A stretch of DNA of 64,000 nt from Heracleum sosnowskyi (taxonomy: Eukaryota > Streptophyta > Magnoliopsida > Apiales > Apiaceae): NCBI GenBank assembly GCA_030848705.1, contig CM061238.1, positions 28,798,655 through 28,862,654 on the forward strand, written 5' to 3'. The notes beneath the pieces were generated by a model that saw nothing but the letters and a program-made list of their open reading frames with translations, did not search any database and had not been told where the DNA came from. Made by a program: the position numbers and the translations under genes. Positions 22,071 to 34,736 of this stretch are shown here, in pieces (position 1 is the stretch's first letter; each line of letters opens with the position of its first letter).

Positions 22071-23405
22071 CTTGATATAAGTAACTTGTTACGTAAAACG
22101 AATTTAATTTTTCTTTTCTCAGTTTCCATAGAAAAGGCTTATGCGTATATATGTGATTTGCATGTATTGTATAGTCTTTCATATGAAGTTCTTCTTCTGT
22201 TTTTAAGGTTTTTAGATATATTTTTTTAGTAGAAGATTTTTGGTTAGACGAGACAAACTGCACATGTTTCGGATCATTTGTATTGTTTCATGAACAACCA
22301 CTTTCCAAGGGGTAAGTCTCTTGCCACATGAGTTAGAACTCATTAGCTGAAGTGCTTATTTTGACATATGTACTATATTTAAGTTGAACATTTACATGAA
22401 CGATGTGCAGAAATAAAAGTATTAGAACAAATTACGTGCAGAAATAAAAACAAGTATCTACGTTTCAAATCAGAAAAATATGGATACCAGCTATTCACAA
22501 TTTTTAAGGAGACTATCAATTCTGTTCATAATAACACTTGTTAGAAGTTAGAAGAAGAAAAATATGGTTTAAGTTTGACAGAGCCAAAATATAATATCTA
22601 AATATTAGCTCTCTGGTTTATGTTTAACTCAACCTAGAGGAAAGATAAGTATTAGCTTTACTGTAAACAAAACGTATGTATATTTGTGTGTATAAACGAG
22701 AGAAGACAACAAAGAGGAAAATATCTTGAATAGAAAGTTACCAAAATTACAAAATGAAAGTCCATTTGTAACCTGAACTCGAATCACCCCTAGCCGTATT
22801 AATAAGCACGTACAAATTATATTTACTCTCATTCAATATATGACCTCTCACACCTTCTTCAATCAAAACACAAGTTAATTTTGCGGTTCCCATCAATTGA
22901 ACACAACTATAATTTTTTGATTTTCTTTTAATTTTTGTTGCATGGCATTTGTACTTGAAAATAAGTTTATCTCAGGTAATCTTCCTGAGGTAACCTCAGA
23001 ATCTTTTTTCTCATATATGTTTTATAAAATAAATTAGAATATGGTATTTTTGCAAATAATTAATTAGAAGAAGGTACTAAAGATAAACAAAAAATATAAA
23101 AAATTGGAATGACAATTCAACGTGTCATTAACTGGAAGCCCTATACAGTACGTTATATATCAGGATAGATAAAATGTATGACATTCAGTCGAAGTTTTTG
23201 TGATTTCTAGGTTTGTTGTTCACTTACTATTAAGTTTGTTATTCACTTTATTTATAAAACTAGGTTAAAATTCGTGATTGTTTTAATAATTGTTATTCAA
23301 TTATTCATATTTTGATATTTTATTAATTGTATTTGTCAAATAAAAAATTGACATTATTTTTAAATTTTTTTAAATAATTAAAAATATTAAAATATGTTTT
23401 AAAAT
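22071..23405. other. Non-coding stretch
   Basis: AT-rich, with no supported gene, RNA or element boundary. The short ORFs here have no recognisable motif. Confidence 0.6.
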
Positions 23406-23666
23406 AAACGAGTAAGGCTTTGACCGTGATATTTTTGGTTGAAAAAATAGAAAAAGTAACATATTTAATTGAAAAAGGTAAGGTTTTAACCGCGATATTT
23501 TTTGGAAAAATGAGGGCTTTTAGTAAGAAAATATAAAAAATGTAACATGTTTTAATCGAAAAAGGTAATTTTTCGTGATATTTTTGGAAAAATAAAGGAT
23601 TTTGTTACAAAAAAATAGAAAAAGTAACGTGTTTTAGTTGAAAAAGATAATTGGTAATAAATAAAT
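23406..23666. repeat. Degenerate minisatellite, left part
   Basis: About three units of roughly 84 bases, each with a phrase like AACATGTTTTAATTGAAAAA followed by GGTAAGG-TTTGACCGTGATATTTTTGG and GGATTTTNGTAAG. The same phrases continue at 57797-58196 and 58744-58812, so one array was split by the outer copia element and by a solo LTR. Confidence 0.75.
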
Positions 23667-24776
23667 TGTTAGGTCCAAAGTATCGTAGAAGGTGGGTCGA
23701 ATATGATACTCACAAATTATTCAATTTCGTTCGCGGATAATTCTTTCAGTTCTAGTTCGAAATCAAATGCACCAAATCAAAACACGAGTCGGGGAATATA
23801 TCGTTTTATAAATATAAACCGCGAGGGGTGCTACAAATCTAATCCGTAGGATTAGCTACAATGAGTTCAGATTATCGTAATCAATACAAACTATAGAAAT
23901 TAAGGCACTATAAATTTTCTTCTGTCAATGTTCTTGAGCTCTTAAATTCTTCTGTGTATTTTGATTAACTGCCAACAACCAATTGAAGAAGACACTGTCT
24001 TCATCCTCGTAAATGTAGACTTCTTTGAAAAACTATCGAACCATTTTGTGGAATAATCCTGGCCGTCAAATTTTTCATCAACCTGACAAAGTGAAGAAAT
24101 CTTTCACCTGCTCCTAATTTAAAAACTATCGAATGGAAAAGCTTTCCTTCGATGGTTTTTTGTTCAACTTCAATTGATCCACTTCGATGGTTTTTCTAAA
24201 AAGAAAACCATCGAATCCTTTCTTCTTTCACTTTGACCCTTGAAGTTTCTTTTCTTTTTCAGCAAGTGATTTGTACTTCCATTTAAACCTAAACATACCT
24301 TGTAATATTCTTTTCACTTTCAGGATGTTTCAGATTTAGACTTAAATCAACTTCTTCCGAGACGATAAACATCTTGATCTTTTAGGTGCTGACAACTGGT
24401 GCAACTGGTCTGGTTCACAGATGACTAACACTCAATCAATACTTCCATGTCTTCAGTTCAATGCTGTTGATAAGTCCTTTGTCGTTCTGATTGCTTCAAT
24501 AAAATCACTGGAATCCTATGGTACTAACTCTTAATCATTCAAATACATCTGAAGTCTTGAAAGTCTTGTTTCTTTATTTGTCACTGAGGCTTGAACATAT
24601 TACTGAACTTCTTTCCGTGACCTGTTTACGGACTTCAAGAATACATACCATATTTTGATTTTTTGAGTTTACCTTTTCTTCTGGATTCTTGTGCTTCTGT
24701 TAATATTATTGTATGTTTTGTCCTTTGTTGTGTTGTAGTTATCTCTGTTACATCTTATGTTACATTATGCTTTACA
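23667..24776 (-). repeat. 3' LTR of the outer copia element
   Basis: Read on the reverse strand it starts TGTAAAGCATAATG and ends GGACCTAACA. About 30 substitutions separate it from the 5' LTR by eye (near 2.7 percent), plus a 53-base gap between two CTATCGAA words. It holds five copies of the ACTATCGAA/CCATCGAA word. Confidence 0.92.
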
Positions 24777-24790
24777 ATCTCCCCATATTT
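24777..24790 (-). other. Polypurine tract of the outer copia element
   Basis: Reverse strand AAATATGGGGAGAT ends at the 3' LTR. The same GGGGAGAT core occurs at 27104 and 39890 in the two nested copia elements. Confidence 0.75.
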
Positions 24791-25008
24791 GATTGTTAGA
24801 GTTCGACAAACAAATACCTCGAGGATAACTCAACTAACTAAGGAAACATGAAACTAATTAAAGTAAGACAGATTGATAATATTAAATGCATTCTGGATTA
24901 AATATATACATTTCCAGATTTCAAAATTTCAAAGAACATTAAAACTTTTTACAATGAAGTTGCTCCTCTAGTCTGAGCAGATTGCTCTTCTGTTTTTTGC
25001 TTCATTCT

Positions 25009-26051
25009 TCAGTCCATCTCAATCTCACCTTCTTCAACTACTGGATTGGAGTTAGCAGCTTGATAATCAATCACAGATGGATAATGCAGTGGTTCTCCAG
25101 GTTTAAGGATTTCTCCTTTGATGTGTCTTCCAATATACTCAACCTCTTGACCCACTCCAGCCCACAACCATGCAATACTAACATCTTTCTTGTTTTTCTT
25201 TGGCATGTTTGGTAGTCTGGGATGCACTTCCAATCCTTTCTCCACTCTCTTCCTATAATAGGGGACATTCTCCATAAGATATTTGCTTAGAGTGTCTGCT
25301 GCTTTGTCCTTCTCCGTAGATATGCATCCAGTGGATCTAAGATACTTCTCAACTGATATCAGATAATTGTTTAGGTAATCTTTCAGTTTGTCCTCCGTTA
25401 GATAGCAGATTCTGAACAAATCATTTTTCATGAATCTAACCATTGGAGGGTTTTCAGATATCTCTGGACTGACCTTCATTAAGATCTCCTTAACATGCTC
25501 CCGGAGCAGTTCATTTAACCTTGTAGTTCTTTGGATCTTAATGAGAATCACCTGCAATTTAGTGTAAGTTCTCTGTTCGAAAAACTTAGTGGATATCACA
25601 AATGTACCTCTATCAATAAAATTGATTAGAATGTTCCATGCACCATTTGCTTTAACCCCAGCCTTCAAGTAGATCAGAGAATGTCTCAGTGTAGTGAAGT
25701 AAGTATCATCTTCTTGATTTGCACTTCTTATGTCTTGAATGATAACTTCCACCTCAGCATTGTCGTTGACTTCTAATCTGTCTTCAACTCCGCAGAAAAT
25801 GTTGTAAGCTACCTCCCATTCCTTTCCTTGTTTATGTTCCAAATCAAACATCTTCTTCTTCCTTACTTCATTATACATCTTAAACCTTTTAAGCTTCTCA
25901 CTTCTTTGAACTGCTTGGTGAGTTTCCTTCTCAGCTTGTCTGGCATCTGTTTCCGCTTTCTCAGCTTTTAATCTTTCCAAGGCAGCTTCTTGTTCAAGTG
26001 ATAGAGGATTTGATTCTTCACTATCATCATCCAAGATAGGATGTTCTATTG
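25009..26051 (-). pseudogene. Env-like ORF of the outer element, C-terminal part
   Basis: Continues the env-like ORF at 34737-36415: with element 3 and one TSD copy removed, the codons on the two sides join in frame (PYYPE on one side, PIEHPILDDD on the other). It opens with an acidic stretch and a Lys/Glu-rich, coiled-coil-like segment (QEAALERLKAEKAETDARQA), then a conserved-looking globular end (VRFMKNDLFRICYL, WLWAGVGQEVEYIGRHI) before the stop at 25009. Env-like ORFs downstream of pol are known in SIRE-type elements; their function is unknown. No transmembrane anchor is evident in this part. Confidence 0.7.
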
Positions 26052-26056
26052 GTTCT

Positions 26057-27103
26057 TGTTGGTCCTTGACTATTGCAGAAGGGGGGGGGGTTGAATGCAA
26101 TACTGATAAATCTCAATCTATGTTCCAACAACAAAAACTAAGATTTAGGATTATCAGTTTATCTAATGCAAACACAAGTAGACACACGAGTAATTCTCAC
26201 AAAATAAATGTTTTTATTTATTTTGCAATGGGTTGCTACAACCTCAAGAAAAATGTTTGTTTTCTTGAGCTTCAGTTTCTCGAGTGATTACAGAGAATGG
26301 TTTGAGCGATAGACTAAGTAAACTAAACCTATCAATATCAACACGGGTCTTGTGAAGCTGCTGTCATTTTCATGTGGCGGCTTCTTACAAATTGCCTACC
26401 CGTGATTCTTTCCTAAATTGCTATACAAATAGCTTATTAGAACATAGCAAAGAAATCTAGAAACATTCTATTTTAAGCTAACCCAATTCAGTAGATGTAG
26501 ATTTTTTATACTCTGGAATTGGTGAGCTTTGTCATGTGATCTCTCAAGCTTCGGTCGTAGTCTTGCAGACCTGTTACAGTATTGGGATACTGTAACACGC
26601 CTGTTTCTTGAACATCCAAACTGTCACAAGTTTGACTGGGTTGTTCCCCAATACAAATGTTATCCCTTCATGACAGTATCCTGATGGTTGAGCTTGATGT
26701 CATAGGAATGCGCTTTTGGTGACAGTAAGAAATCCCCGCAGAAGGTGCTGTCAGGGTTTCCAAGCTTGCTGTCAGGCTAATGTAAAGTTGTTGTCCGAGG
26801 GCTTCCGTCAATGTTGCTGTAAGAGTGAATGTACTATCGTGACTTGCAACATGCTGTCTTCAAGTAACCTTAATGTCAACGTTGTGACAATAATATTTAG
26901 TCTCGCTGTTCATCTTGAGCACTTCTTGAGGCTTGAACAAATAAATGAACTTCTACCAAGATGTACTAGAATCTTATTTGTAGCAAACAAAAACGGTTAC
27001 ATAGACATACTCTGGCTGTGACAGTATGTTCATACTTAATAAAATTAAGTACATAAAATATCTAGTTAAGTTGTCTCATAGCTATCACCCATAAATCCTA
27101 ACA
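26057..27103 (-). repeat. 3' LTR of element 3
   Basis: 1047 bases; reverse-strand ends TGTTAGGATT and GGACCAACA, similar to the ends of the outer LTR (GGACCTAACA). It is rich in TGACAG/CTGTCA words (for example at 26362, 26669, 26719, 26746, 26770, 27018). It contains a run of ten G. Confidence 0.88.
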
Positions 27104-27117
27104 ATCTCCCCTAATTT
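27104..27117 (-). other. Polypurine tract of element 3
   Basis: Reverse strand AAATTAGGGGAGAT abuts the 3' LTR and shares the GGGGAGAT core with the other two copia elements. Confidence 0.75.
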
Positions 27118-30100
27118 GTTTTTATGGACAATAACAACAAATTTACAATTAATACATGCTGACAACTTAACTAACAAGATCAGAATTGACAAAGGATTTT
27201 TACTTAGCTTCAAAGTTCTTTTCTGTCTTGCTTCATCCTCTCTGTTGAGAGCTTCATTAAGAACTTCTCTGAGTCCTTCCATCAGTGCTATTTCATCAGG
27301 AGTAATAGCCTCATCTTCAATCTCATCAATGTGCTTCCGAATAGTCTTGGAGAGGCATACTCTAGCATCCTGAAGATCCAACCATAAGTCTTTACCAAAT
27401 GCATGAGTTTTGAACTTCAGTGTGCCATTAAAATTTTTGAATCTACTTCCAGGGTATGCATTCAGAATTCTTCTCCTTGACTTATCCAGCTTTGAGTCTT
27501 CACCCTTTCTCATTTGAAGAATGCCCTCAATCTCAGAAGAGCATTGATGTTCCAATGGATGAATTGATCCAATCACCAAGTAGAGTAAGTCTTTCAGAGC
27601 ACTGGTTTTAAGTTTATGAAAACTTCTCACTGGAATCTCTTCCCATATGAACTTGATTCTCAGAGGATTCTCAAGCATACAGGATTGGTAATTGGGTCCT
27701 TCACTCTCTACCTTGTTGGCTTCTCTGCTTTTGTTCAAGAATGCATCTTCCATATCTTCAGTGGTTTATCTTCCTGTAGGGTTTGAAGATCCTTCTTTAC
27801 TTGGTTGGGATTGCACCTCTTCTTCAGGAAGATCATCTTCATACTCAGCTATTTCTTCTTTAGAGTATTCGAGCAAGTGAGCAATATCAGCATCATCAAA
27901 CATTGATCATTCCCCAAATTTCTGATAGAATTCTTCATCTCTCACAGCTTTGTATGCCAGAACATGGTTCATGACATTCTCAGGGACATTGTCATAACCT
28001 TGCATTAGATTGAACATCCTTACCAAGTAGAAGTAATCAATTCTCCTTGTTTCTTTTCTCCTAATGTATGAAAGAGTTTCTGATACATCATGTGATGTTA
28101 CCTCCATGGTAAAATCCTTTTTAACCATCACAAGTCTTGATGCATCAAACCAAAGAACATATTCAGTTGCTTCTTTGTTGCTATCCAACTTCACCTCAAC
28201 ATTCCTGATTTGTGCAGCTTCCTTTTCCAAAAGATCCAGAGAGCTGTAAAGTTTTTATTGGATAGGCTTCCTTAGTTTTCTGCCAAGTCCAGTAGCTTTC
28301 TCTTTTCCTGAGTACTTGTGTTTTCCTTTCCTTGCTTTTGTAGTCTCCTCAGGTTCAGGTTCCTGTCTAGAGAACCAAGCCTTGGCTAGGGATTTTGTCC
28401 TCTTTGGCTTGACAATAGGCTTGAATTAATCTTTGACAGCATCTTTGTTGATAGTGTCCTCTTTGACACTATCTTTCTTGACAATGTCTTCTGTGACGGC
28501 TTCTTTCATGCCAGCTTCCTTGAGGACAGTGTCTTCTGTGACAGCTTCTCTGGTGACAATATCTTTTTTAGCACTTATACTATCTATAGCACATCTTAAA
28601 ATATTTGCCTCCAAAGCTTCAATCAATACAGACTCCTCTTCTTCTGTACCTCCAGCATCTTTCTTTTCTTGCACAGGAGCTTCTTCTTTATTTTCCTCCT
28701 GGGATTTAGATCCAACATTCCCAGAGGTGCTTCCACTAGAATTTCCTGCTTCTCCAGTTTCTCCACTACCATCCAACTCATCATCATCATCAAAAGGAAC
28801 ATCATAGGAGCAGCTTTCTCCTTGTTCAGCTTTGTTGGAGTTTGCTTTGGCGATCATCTTCTTCATAGTAGAACTCAGTTCCTTGTCCCTTTTCACCAGC
28901 AAGTCATAGATTGCTTTGACAGCAAGAACTCTTTCCTTGTTGGCTTTAGAGTTGAGAATCATGTTTAGCACCTTCAAGATTGACCTTGACTCCATTGTAG
29001 AAGTGCCTCCTAGACTCATGTATGCACATCTTCTGCTACCACTTTTAGTGGTACCTTCATAGTAGTCACAGAATGGATTGGTGTAGACTTCTGGGAGTTT
29101 TTCTGCAATTAGACTAATCATTTGCAGATGTAAAATCTCATTGAAGGCTGTGTGGTTTGCTGTGATTTTGTTCTTCATTACTGTTAGTACTCTTGCTGGA
29201 AGACTCTTCAACAGCTGCATAGTAACGAATATGGATATTCCAGTGTTTAAGAACACATCAATAGCCCACATCCTTTCTTCATTGATCTTTAGACATACAC
29301 TGATGATTTTCTCTTTAAGCAAGGTTGAACAGTTACTCAACCTTCTGCTCGGCTCATTCATATCTCCCTCAACTATTCTGTAGAAGTCCTCATCATGATT
29401 CTTCAAGGTACTTTCCCTGTAGTCAACAATTAGGGCATTTGCATCTTCTTGGCTGAACTCTGTTCCTTCACTCCAAGTGTTTCCTGATAGGATGTATTCT
29501 GCCATCTTGTCTTTCCCTTTTCCTACCCTGTTATGCTCCTCATTTTCTCTCCATTTCCTTTCAAGAGCACTCTCCTTTGGAATTGGATTTGGCTCTCTTA
29601 TTGTTACAAGAGGTAGAATTGGGTTCTTGGAAGGAACATTCCCTTGCATTTCTTCCAGGGCTTCTTTGGACATTAGAACAGTCTCTCCAACAATCTCATA
29701 TTCAAAAAGGTTTTCAGCCTCTTGCACTTGCTCCCCCTTACTTCCTGAATATCCCCTAGTTCCCCTTTTCTTCTTTGCAGACACTGATCTTCCTTTGGCT
29801 GCAGACTCCCCCTCACTCCTTGAAGCCTTCTTACTGACAGGCTCCCCCTGAGCAACATCCTGCTTGGGGACACCTTCTGTTCCTGATCTTTCCTTTCCTG
29901 ATTCTGCCCTTTGTGATTCTGATCTTGCCCTTTTCTCCCCCTTAGGTAAGTTGGCAGCATCAAGACTGGCAGATAAAACTTGAATGGCTTCTTGAATGGT
30001 AGAGAATCCAGAGGCCACCATGGTAGACAATCTTTCAATTTTGGATTCCATGGACAAACACCTGTTCTCCAGAGCTTCCAACCTGAAAGATGTAGAGGAG

Positions 30101-31356
30101 CCACCTGATCTTATCCTTCTTGGGGGTGAAGGAAAAGATTGGGGCTTGGAGGCTGTGGGGGTTCTCACACTCTCAGTGTTTTTCTGAGTGATCTCATCAC
30201 TCCTCACAGAAGAACTCTCAAGGCCTAATGCCTGGATATGTGGGGCTCCCTCAAAGTCACTCTGGACATGCTCAAGTCCCTCATCTTTTGCGAGCTCATT
30301 TGGCTGCCTATCATTTTTATGCTCACCTCTCTTTTCTTATATGTCTCTTTTCTTTTGCACACCCTCACTCATCCTAGATGCATGGGTATGAGCAGTACTG
30401 TCATGCAATGAAATAGATGGTTTAGAATATACTTTTAAGAACTGAGATAGTGGCACATCATCATCAGAGACATCTTTAATTATTACAACATCAAGATCAG
30501 GCTATGGAGAGATGACAGGAGCTTTTCCAGGAATGTTACTGTCAGTTGAAGGATTGACAGTGGGTGCCACTGCAACTTGGACATCAGGTTTGGGTTGGAC
30601 AGCAACTTCAACTGAGTCCTTGACAGCAGGGTCACCTGTGACAGCAACATTCACAGTGTCTTTGACAGCAACTTGGGCTATGACAACATCTTCCCTAAGG
30701 TAAGATGCTCCTTGGAGATTGAACAAGGTACTGGCTGTTTCACTTTCTAGCAGAGTTGTACCTTGCTCTTTCTCAGTGTTTGAAGGAGTGGTGTCCATCT
30801 CACTTTGAGAAATGGGTTCTTGTGGACCACTAGATGGGGGCTCATCCATGATTGAAGATGGATGATCAAAACCTGAAGGGTTGGGACTGTCCCCCTCTCT
30901 AGGTTGTGGAGAAGAAACAAATGAATGTGTAGGGATGGAAGAAGGTGAAAGTGGAGAGGAGAATGATGGCTGCTTCTCAGATGGAACTTGAGAAGCATCA
31001 ATAGGGGAAATAAAGTCCTCACTGTGTCCTGACTCCGTGTGTGTTTCTGCAAGTGGAGGCTACTCATGAGTTGGAACATGAGTTTGTGCAGACTCTTTAC
31101 AAGGTGTCTTGGGAGACATGCCAATTTCAATAGATGCCCCTTGTTGAGAAGGAACACCTAGGGAGGAGTTTATTTCCCTATTTCCCTCTACAGTCTTTTG
31201 AGAGACTGCAGGGTGCCTGACAGTGGTTTTGGTCCTCTTAGCTCTCTTCTTCTTAGGCTCAGAAGGAACCACTGTGGGTTCTGTTTGACTACCTTCCTTA
31301 TTTTGTTGCACTAGGTGCAGGAACTCCCTCTTGACTCTCAGCAATACCACTAACAT
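27104..31356 (-). pseudogene. Env-like ORF of element 3, main part (one frame, several stops)
   Basis: A single reading frame runs from about 31356 leftward into the 3' LTR, broken by several stops (open pieces 30502-30849, 28426-30207, 27907-28230 and 27085-27753). The protein is low-complexity: Ser/Pro/Glu-rich, a coiled-coil segment (RLEALENRCLSMESKIERLS), a Lys-rich RGTRGYSGSKGE patch and a globular C-terminal part. Two stretches, near 30500-30680 and 28430-28570, are degenerate repeats of about 4-8 residues (VKDTV, VKDSV, KEDTI, TEDTV, KDAVK). These come from the nucleotide word TGACAG/TGACA repeated in the DNA. Function is unknown; the repeats look imposed by the DNA word rather than by protein need. 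Confidence 0.65.
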
Positions 31357-31726
31357 CAGTCTCTAGGGGTCTTTTTTTGGTTTCTTGTAAGGCTTGTCTC
31401 TGTACTTTGGGAAGTCTAGAGAACCTAGGCTAAATGTATGGGGTAGAATGAGGGTTAGCTGAATTTGGGTCTAATTCGGCTTAATTCTCAATAGTGAAGG
31501 TGTCAAAACCAGAAGGTAATGGAAAATCAAGGTCAGTCACTTGATCAACCATGTGCTTGGTGAAACATAGTGGAATATGTGCATTCAAGTTGAGTGAAGT
31601 CAGAGTTGTGTGAGTGTTTCTTTTTAGTACAGGGCACACCTCTAGACGAGGGGCATTCTCATCAAAATCACATAATGAATTAATGCACAACATTAGAAAG
31701 CGAGGGTAGATGTGTACCTTATTACC
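31357..31726 (-). pseudogene. Env-like ORF of element 3, N-terminal remnant
   Basis: In a different frame from the part at 27104-31356. It reads NKVHIYPRFLMLCINSL and LNAHIPLCFTKHMVDQ, which I take as the conserved YPRFLQL-type segment of the env-like N-terminal domain; the outer element has the counterpart MYDVLCFYQRFLQLILNDVL near 36800. The sequence upstream is lost: at about 31726 it joins the integrase-RT linker directly, so the RT, RNase H and the first part of the env-like ORF are deleted. A GGACTGAGTCTTCACC duplication lies next to the junction. Confidence 0.55.
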
Positions 31727-32238
31727 TATGAGGGACTGAGTCTTCACCAGGGACTGAGTCTTCACCAAGGCAATTGTCTCCACCATTTTCTTCAATATCT
31801 CCAGAGTCACCATCATTTTGAGTATTTCTTGAAATAGTCTGTGACTGAGTTGGAGTTTGATTTATATCACTTTCAATGACAGCATCTTTTTCAGTTTCTA
31901 CAGTTTGAGTAAAGGTAGGTTCTTCATCAACAATTTCTTCAAGTATCCTTGATTCTCAAATCTAAGAGTCTGCATTTGACCTTCTTCATTCAGTCCAGGA
32001 AACTTGGTTTCATCAAATGTGACATTCACACTTTCATCTATGACTCTGTGTTCCAAGAGATAGACTCTGTAGGCAGTCCTTTCTAATGCATATCCCATGA
32101 AAATACCTTCATAAGCTTTGGTGTCAAACTTCCCTTTCTTTTCATGGTTATCTTTCATACTGAAACATTTGCTTCCAAACACATGAAAGTACTTGACAGT
32201 AGGTTTCTTTCCATTGAGCAGATAGTAAGGAGTGTTCC
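31727..32238 (-). pseudogene. Copia integrase C-terminal fragment and acidic linker of element 3
   Basis: Reads the end of integrase (YYLLNGKKPT, FHVFGSKCFSM, KFDTKAYEGIFMGYALE, YRVYLLEHRVIDESVNVTFD), matching the equivalent region of the outer element (KYFHVFGAKCF, KADEGIFLGYSLESKAYRVY). After a frameshift near 31930 comes a Glu/Asp/Thr-rich linker like those before RT in the other two copia elements. It is cut at 32238 by the TGTAATATCC insertion. The catalytic core (D,D,E) is missing, so it is non-functional. Confidence 0.8.
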
Positions 32239-33703
32239 TGTAATATCCCCAAATTTTGTACTTATTTAAGAACTATTGATGAATAGTAACTTTTGTTTAA
32301 AAAAAACCACTGATGAATAGTAACTTTTTCATTTAAAACGTTTTCAGACCACCCTATGTGCGGGACGGTATAATGAACTTTCAAAGTCGTATTAGTGATC
32401 TACGATGTAAATGAAGGAATGCAAAAGCTGTCAGAATCGGAAAAATAGCATTTCTGTTTTCTCCGAAATTTCACCAATAACGGATGGATTAATCATTATT
32501 TGAAAATATTGGAGGATTTAAATTATCAATTCCATGGATATGGATTTAATAAAAGAATTAGTAATGTCAAGGACGGTTACGGTAAACTACTTCGATAGAA
32601 CACTTAAGAAACCCTGCGAACATTCTACGAGATTAAGCGGTGACAGAACAACGCGACGCTTACAGGATTAAATATAGGCATGGAAGTAACATGTAACAAG
32701 ATTGATCCAAGGAATGCAACAATTGTAGCATCCATGTGAAAGGAAACAAACTAGTAAAAGTGCTTTGCCACCCAGACATCTCATTGCTCGACAAGTGTCC
32801 CGATGATGAGGCAAAAATGTGATGACTCACCATTTGAATACAAAATATCACACTTTATCAAATCAACCAAGGCAAGAACCCCTCATTTCTTCCATTCGGC
32901 CCTTTTGAAGAAAAGAAGGATACTTTTTCAAGGATCAATCTTCCACTCATCCATAAATCATGATCTTGGATTCTAAAGCTTCCATATTTCCAAACTAAGG
33001 TATTCTCTTAATCTTAGCATCATCCATTGAGGTTAACATATTCAAATCCTTGATTGAAGATGAGAGTGAATGGTGAAATGAATAGTAATCTTTTGTGTTC
33101 TTGATTTTGTTCTTAAGGATTAAGCTTGTTAAGGTTTATTCAAAGCTCAAGGAAGGATTATAAACTATTGTTAGTATACATCAAGCATCAAGGAAGGTAT
33201 AAACTCTTGAAACCCTTAGTTATAAATGGATTTATATGGTTAGTTTTAAGTATAGTTTAGTTAGTATGATCATAAGGATGATTGATTGATTTTGATGAAA
33301 GTTTGATGTTGTTTTGAGGATGAATAAGTAGATGTTGGTTTTGACTATGGTTGATGATGGTTATGGATTAGTAATGATGTTGAGGGATTGACTTGATGAT
33401 TTGGTTGGATTGATCATGTAAAGTTTATGATTAAACTTTGGAATCATTAAAACATAGCCGTTATGATCCCCGATTTCCCTTAACCTTGTTTTGTTTGTGA
33501 TATTCGAACATAATGACTTCTGTCCAAGATCACTACTGCCCATTATAGTGTAGGTCTTGTTTCAAGGTTCGTTTTGGTGCGAAAATCATGTGAATCCGAT
33601 TTACGGTTTAGGAGAAACAAGTATTAGAATGTGAAACTTTGTGTTAACATGATAGGTACGTTTAGGAAGACCCTCGAAAAGATTTCGTGTTATCAGTTTG
33701 TTA
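32239..33703. mobile_element. Truncated TGTAATATCC-type LTR fragment inside element 3
   Basis: Starts TGTAATATCCCC at the exact point where integrase stops, the usual start of Tekay-like gypsy LTRs. It contains tandem GATGAATAGTAACTTTT at 32278-32330 and is otherwise unique, non-coding DNA. The other end has no TG/CA boundary and runs straight into the truncated LTR at 33704, so a deletion took its end together with the 5' half of element 3. I see no gene. Confidence 0.55.
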
Positions 33704-34731
33704 CAGAAGGGGGGGGGGGTGAATGCAATACTGATAAATCTCAATCTATGTTCCAACAACAAAAACTAAGATTTAGGATTATCAGTTTATCTAATGCAAA
33801 CACAAGTAGACACACGAGTAATTCTCACAAAATAAATGTTTTTATTTATTTTGCAATGGGTTGCTACAACCTCAAGAAAAATGTTTGTTTTCTTGAGCTT
33901 CAGTTTCTCGAGTGATTACAGAGAATGGTTTGAGCGATAGACTAAGTAAACTAAACCTATCACTATCAACACGGGTCTTGTGAAGCTGCTGTCATTTTCA
34001 TGTGGCAGCTTCTTACAAATTGCCTACCCGTGATTCTTTCCTAAATTGCTATACAAACAGCTTATTAGAACATAGCAAAGCAATCTAGAAACATTCTATT
34101 TTAAGCTAACACAATTCAGTAGATGTAGATTTGTCATACTCTAGAATTGGTGAGCTTTGTCATGTGATCCCTCAAGCTTAGGTCGTAGTCTTGCAGACCT
34201 GTTACAGTGTTGGGATACTGTAACACGCCTTTTTCATGAACATCCAAACTGTCACAAGTTTGACTGGGTTGTTCCCCAATACAAATGTTATCCCTTCATG
34301 ACAGTATCCTGATGGCTGAGCTTGCTGTCACAGGAATGCGCTTTTGGTGACAGTAAGAAATCCCCGCAGAAAGTGCTGTTAGGATTTCCAAGCTTGCTGT
34401 CAGGCTAATGTAAAGTTGTTGTCTGAGGGCTTCCGCCAATGTTGCTGTCAGAGTGAATGTACTGTCGTGACTTGCAACATGATGTCTTCAAGTAACCTTA
34501 CTGTCAACGCTGTGACAGTAATATTTAGTCTTGATGTTCATCTTGAGCACTTTTTGAGGCTTGTACAATTAAATGAACTTCTACCAAGATGTACTAGAAT
34601 CTTATTTGCAGCAAACAAAAACAGTTACATAGACATACTCTGGCTGTGACAATATGTTCATACTTAATAAAATTAAGTACATAAAATATCTAGTTAAGTT
34701 GTCTCATAGCTATCACCCATAAATCCTAACA
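33704..34731 (-). repeat. 5' LTR of element 3, lacking its last 19 bases
   Basis: 1028 bases aligned to 26076-27103 without a gap in length. About 40 substitutions, many of which hit TGACAG/CTGTCA words: this copy keeps CTGTCA at several sites where the other has CTGTAA, ATGTCA or CTATCG, but has lost one itself (GACAATATG). Confidence 0.88.
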
Positions 34732-34736
34732 GTTCT

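Larger units (their letters stand above)
26057..34731 (-). mobile_element. Element 3: heavily deleted SIRE-like copia nested in the env-like ORF of the outer element
   Basis: LTRs at 26057-27103 and 33704-34731, flanked by a perfect TSD GTTCT (26052-26056 and 34732-34736). On the reverse strand, the 5' LTR has lost its last 19 bases together with primer site, gag, protease and most of integrase; a 1.5 kb piece starting TGTAATATCC fills that place. After an integrase fragment, RT and RNase H are missing and the sequence passes directly to a long env-like ORF full of stop codons. The LTRs differ by about 4 percent by eye, more than those of the host element. Confidence 0.88.

Noticed and set aside
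28433..28807. Plus-strand ORFs opposite the env-like ORF of element 3 as antisense genes
   Set aside because: Ser/Thr/Val-rich shadows of the repeated TGACAG coding stretch with no promoter or start context.
30188..30391. Plus-strand Ser/Leu-rich ORF as a membrane protein
   Set aside because: It is the reverse of the env-like frame and has no independent support.
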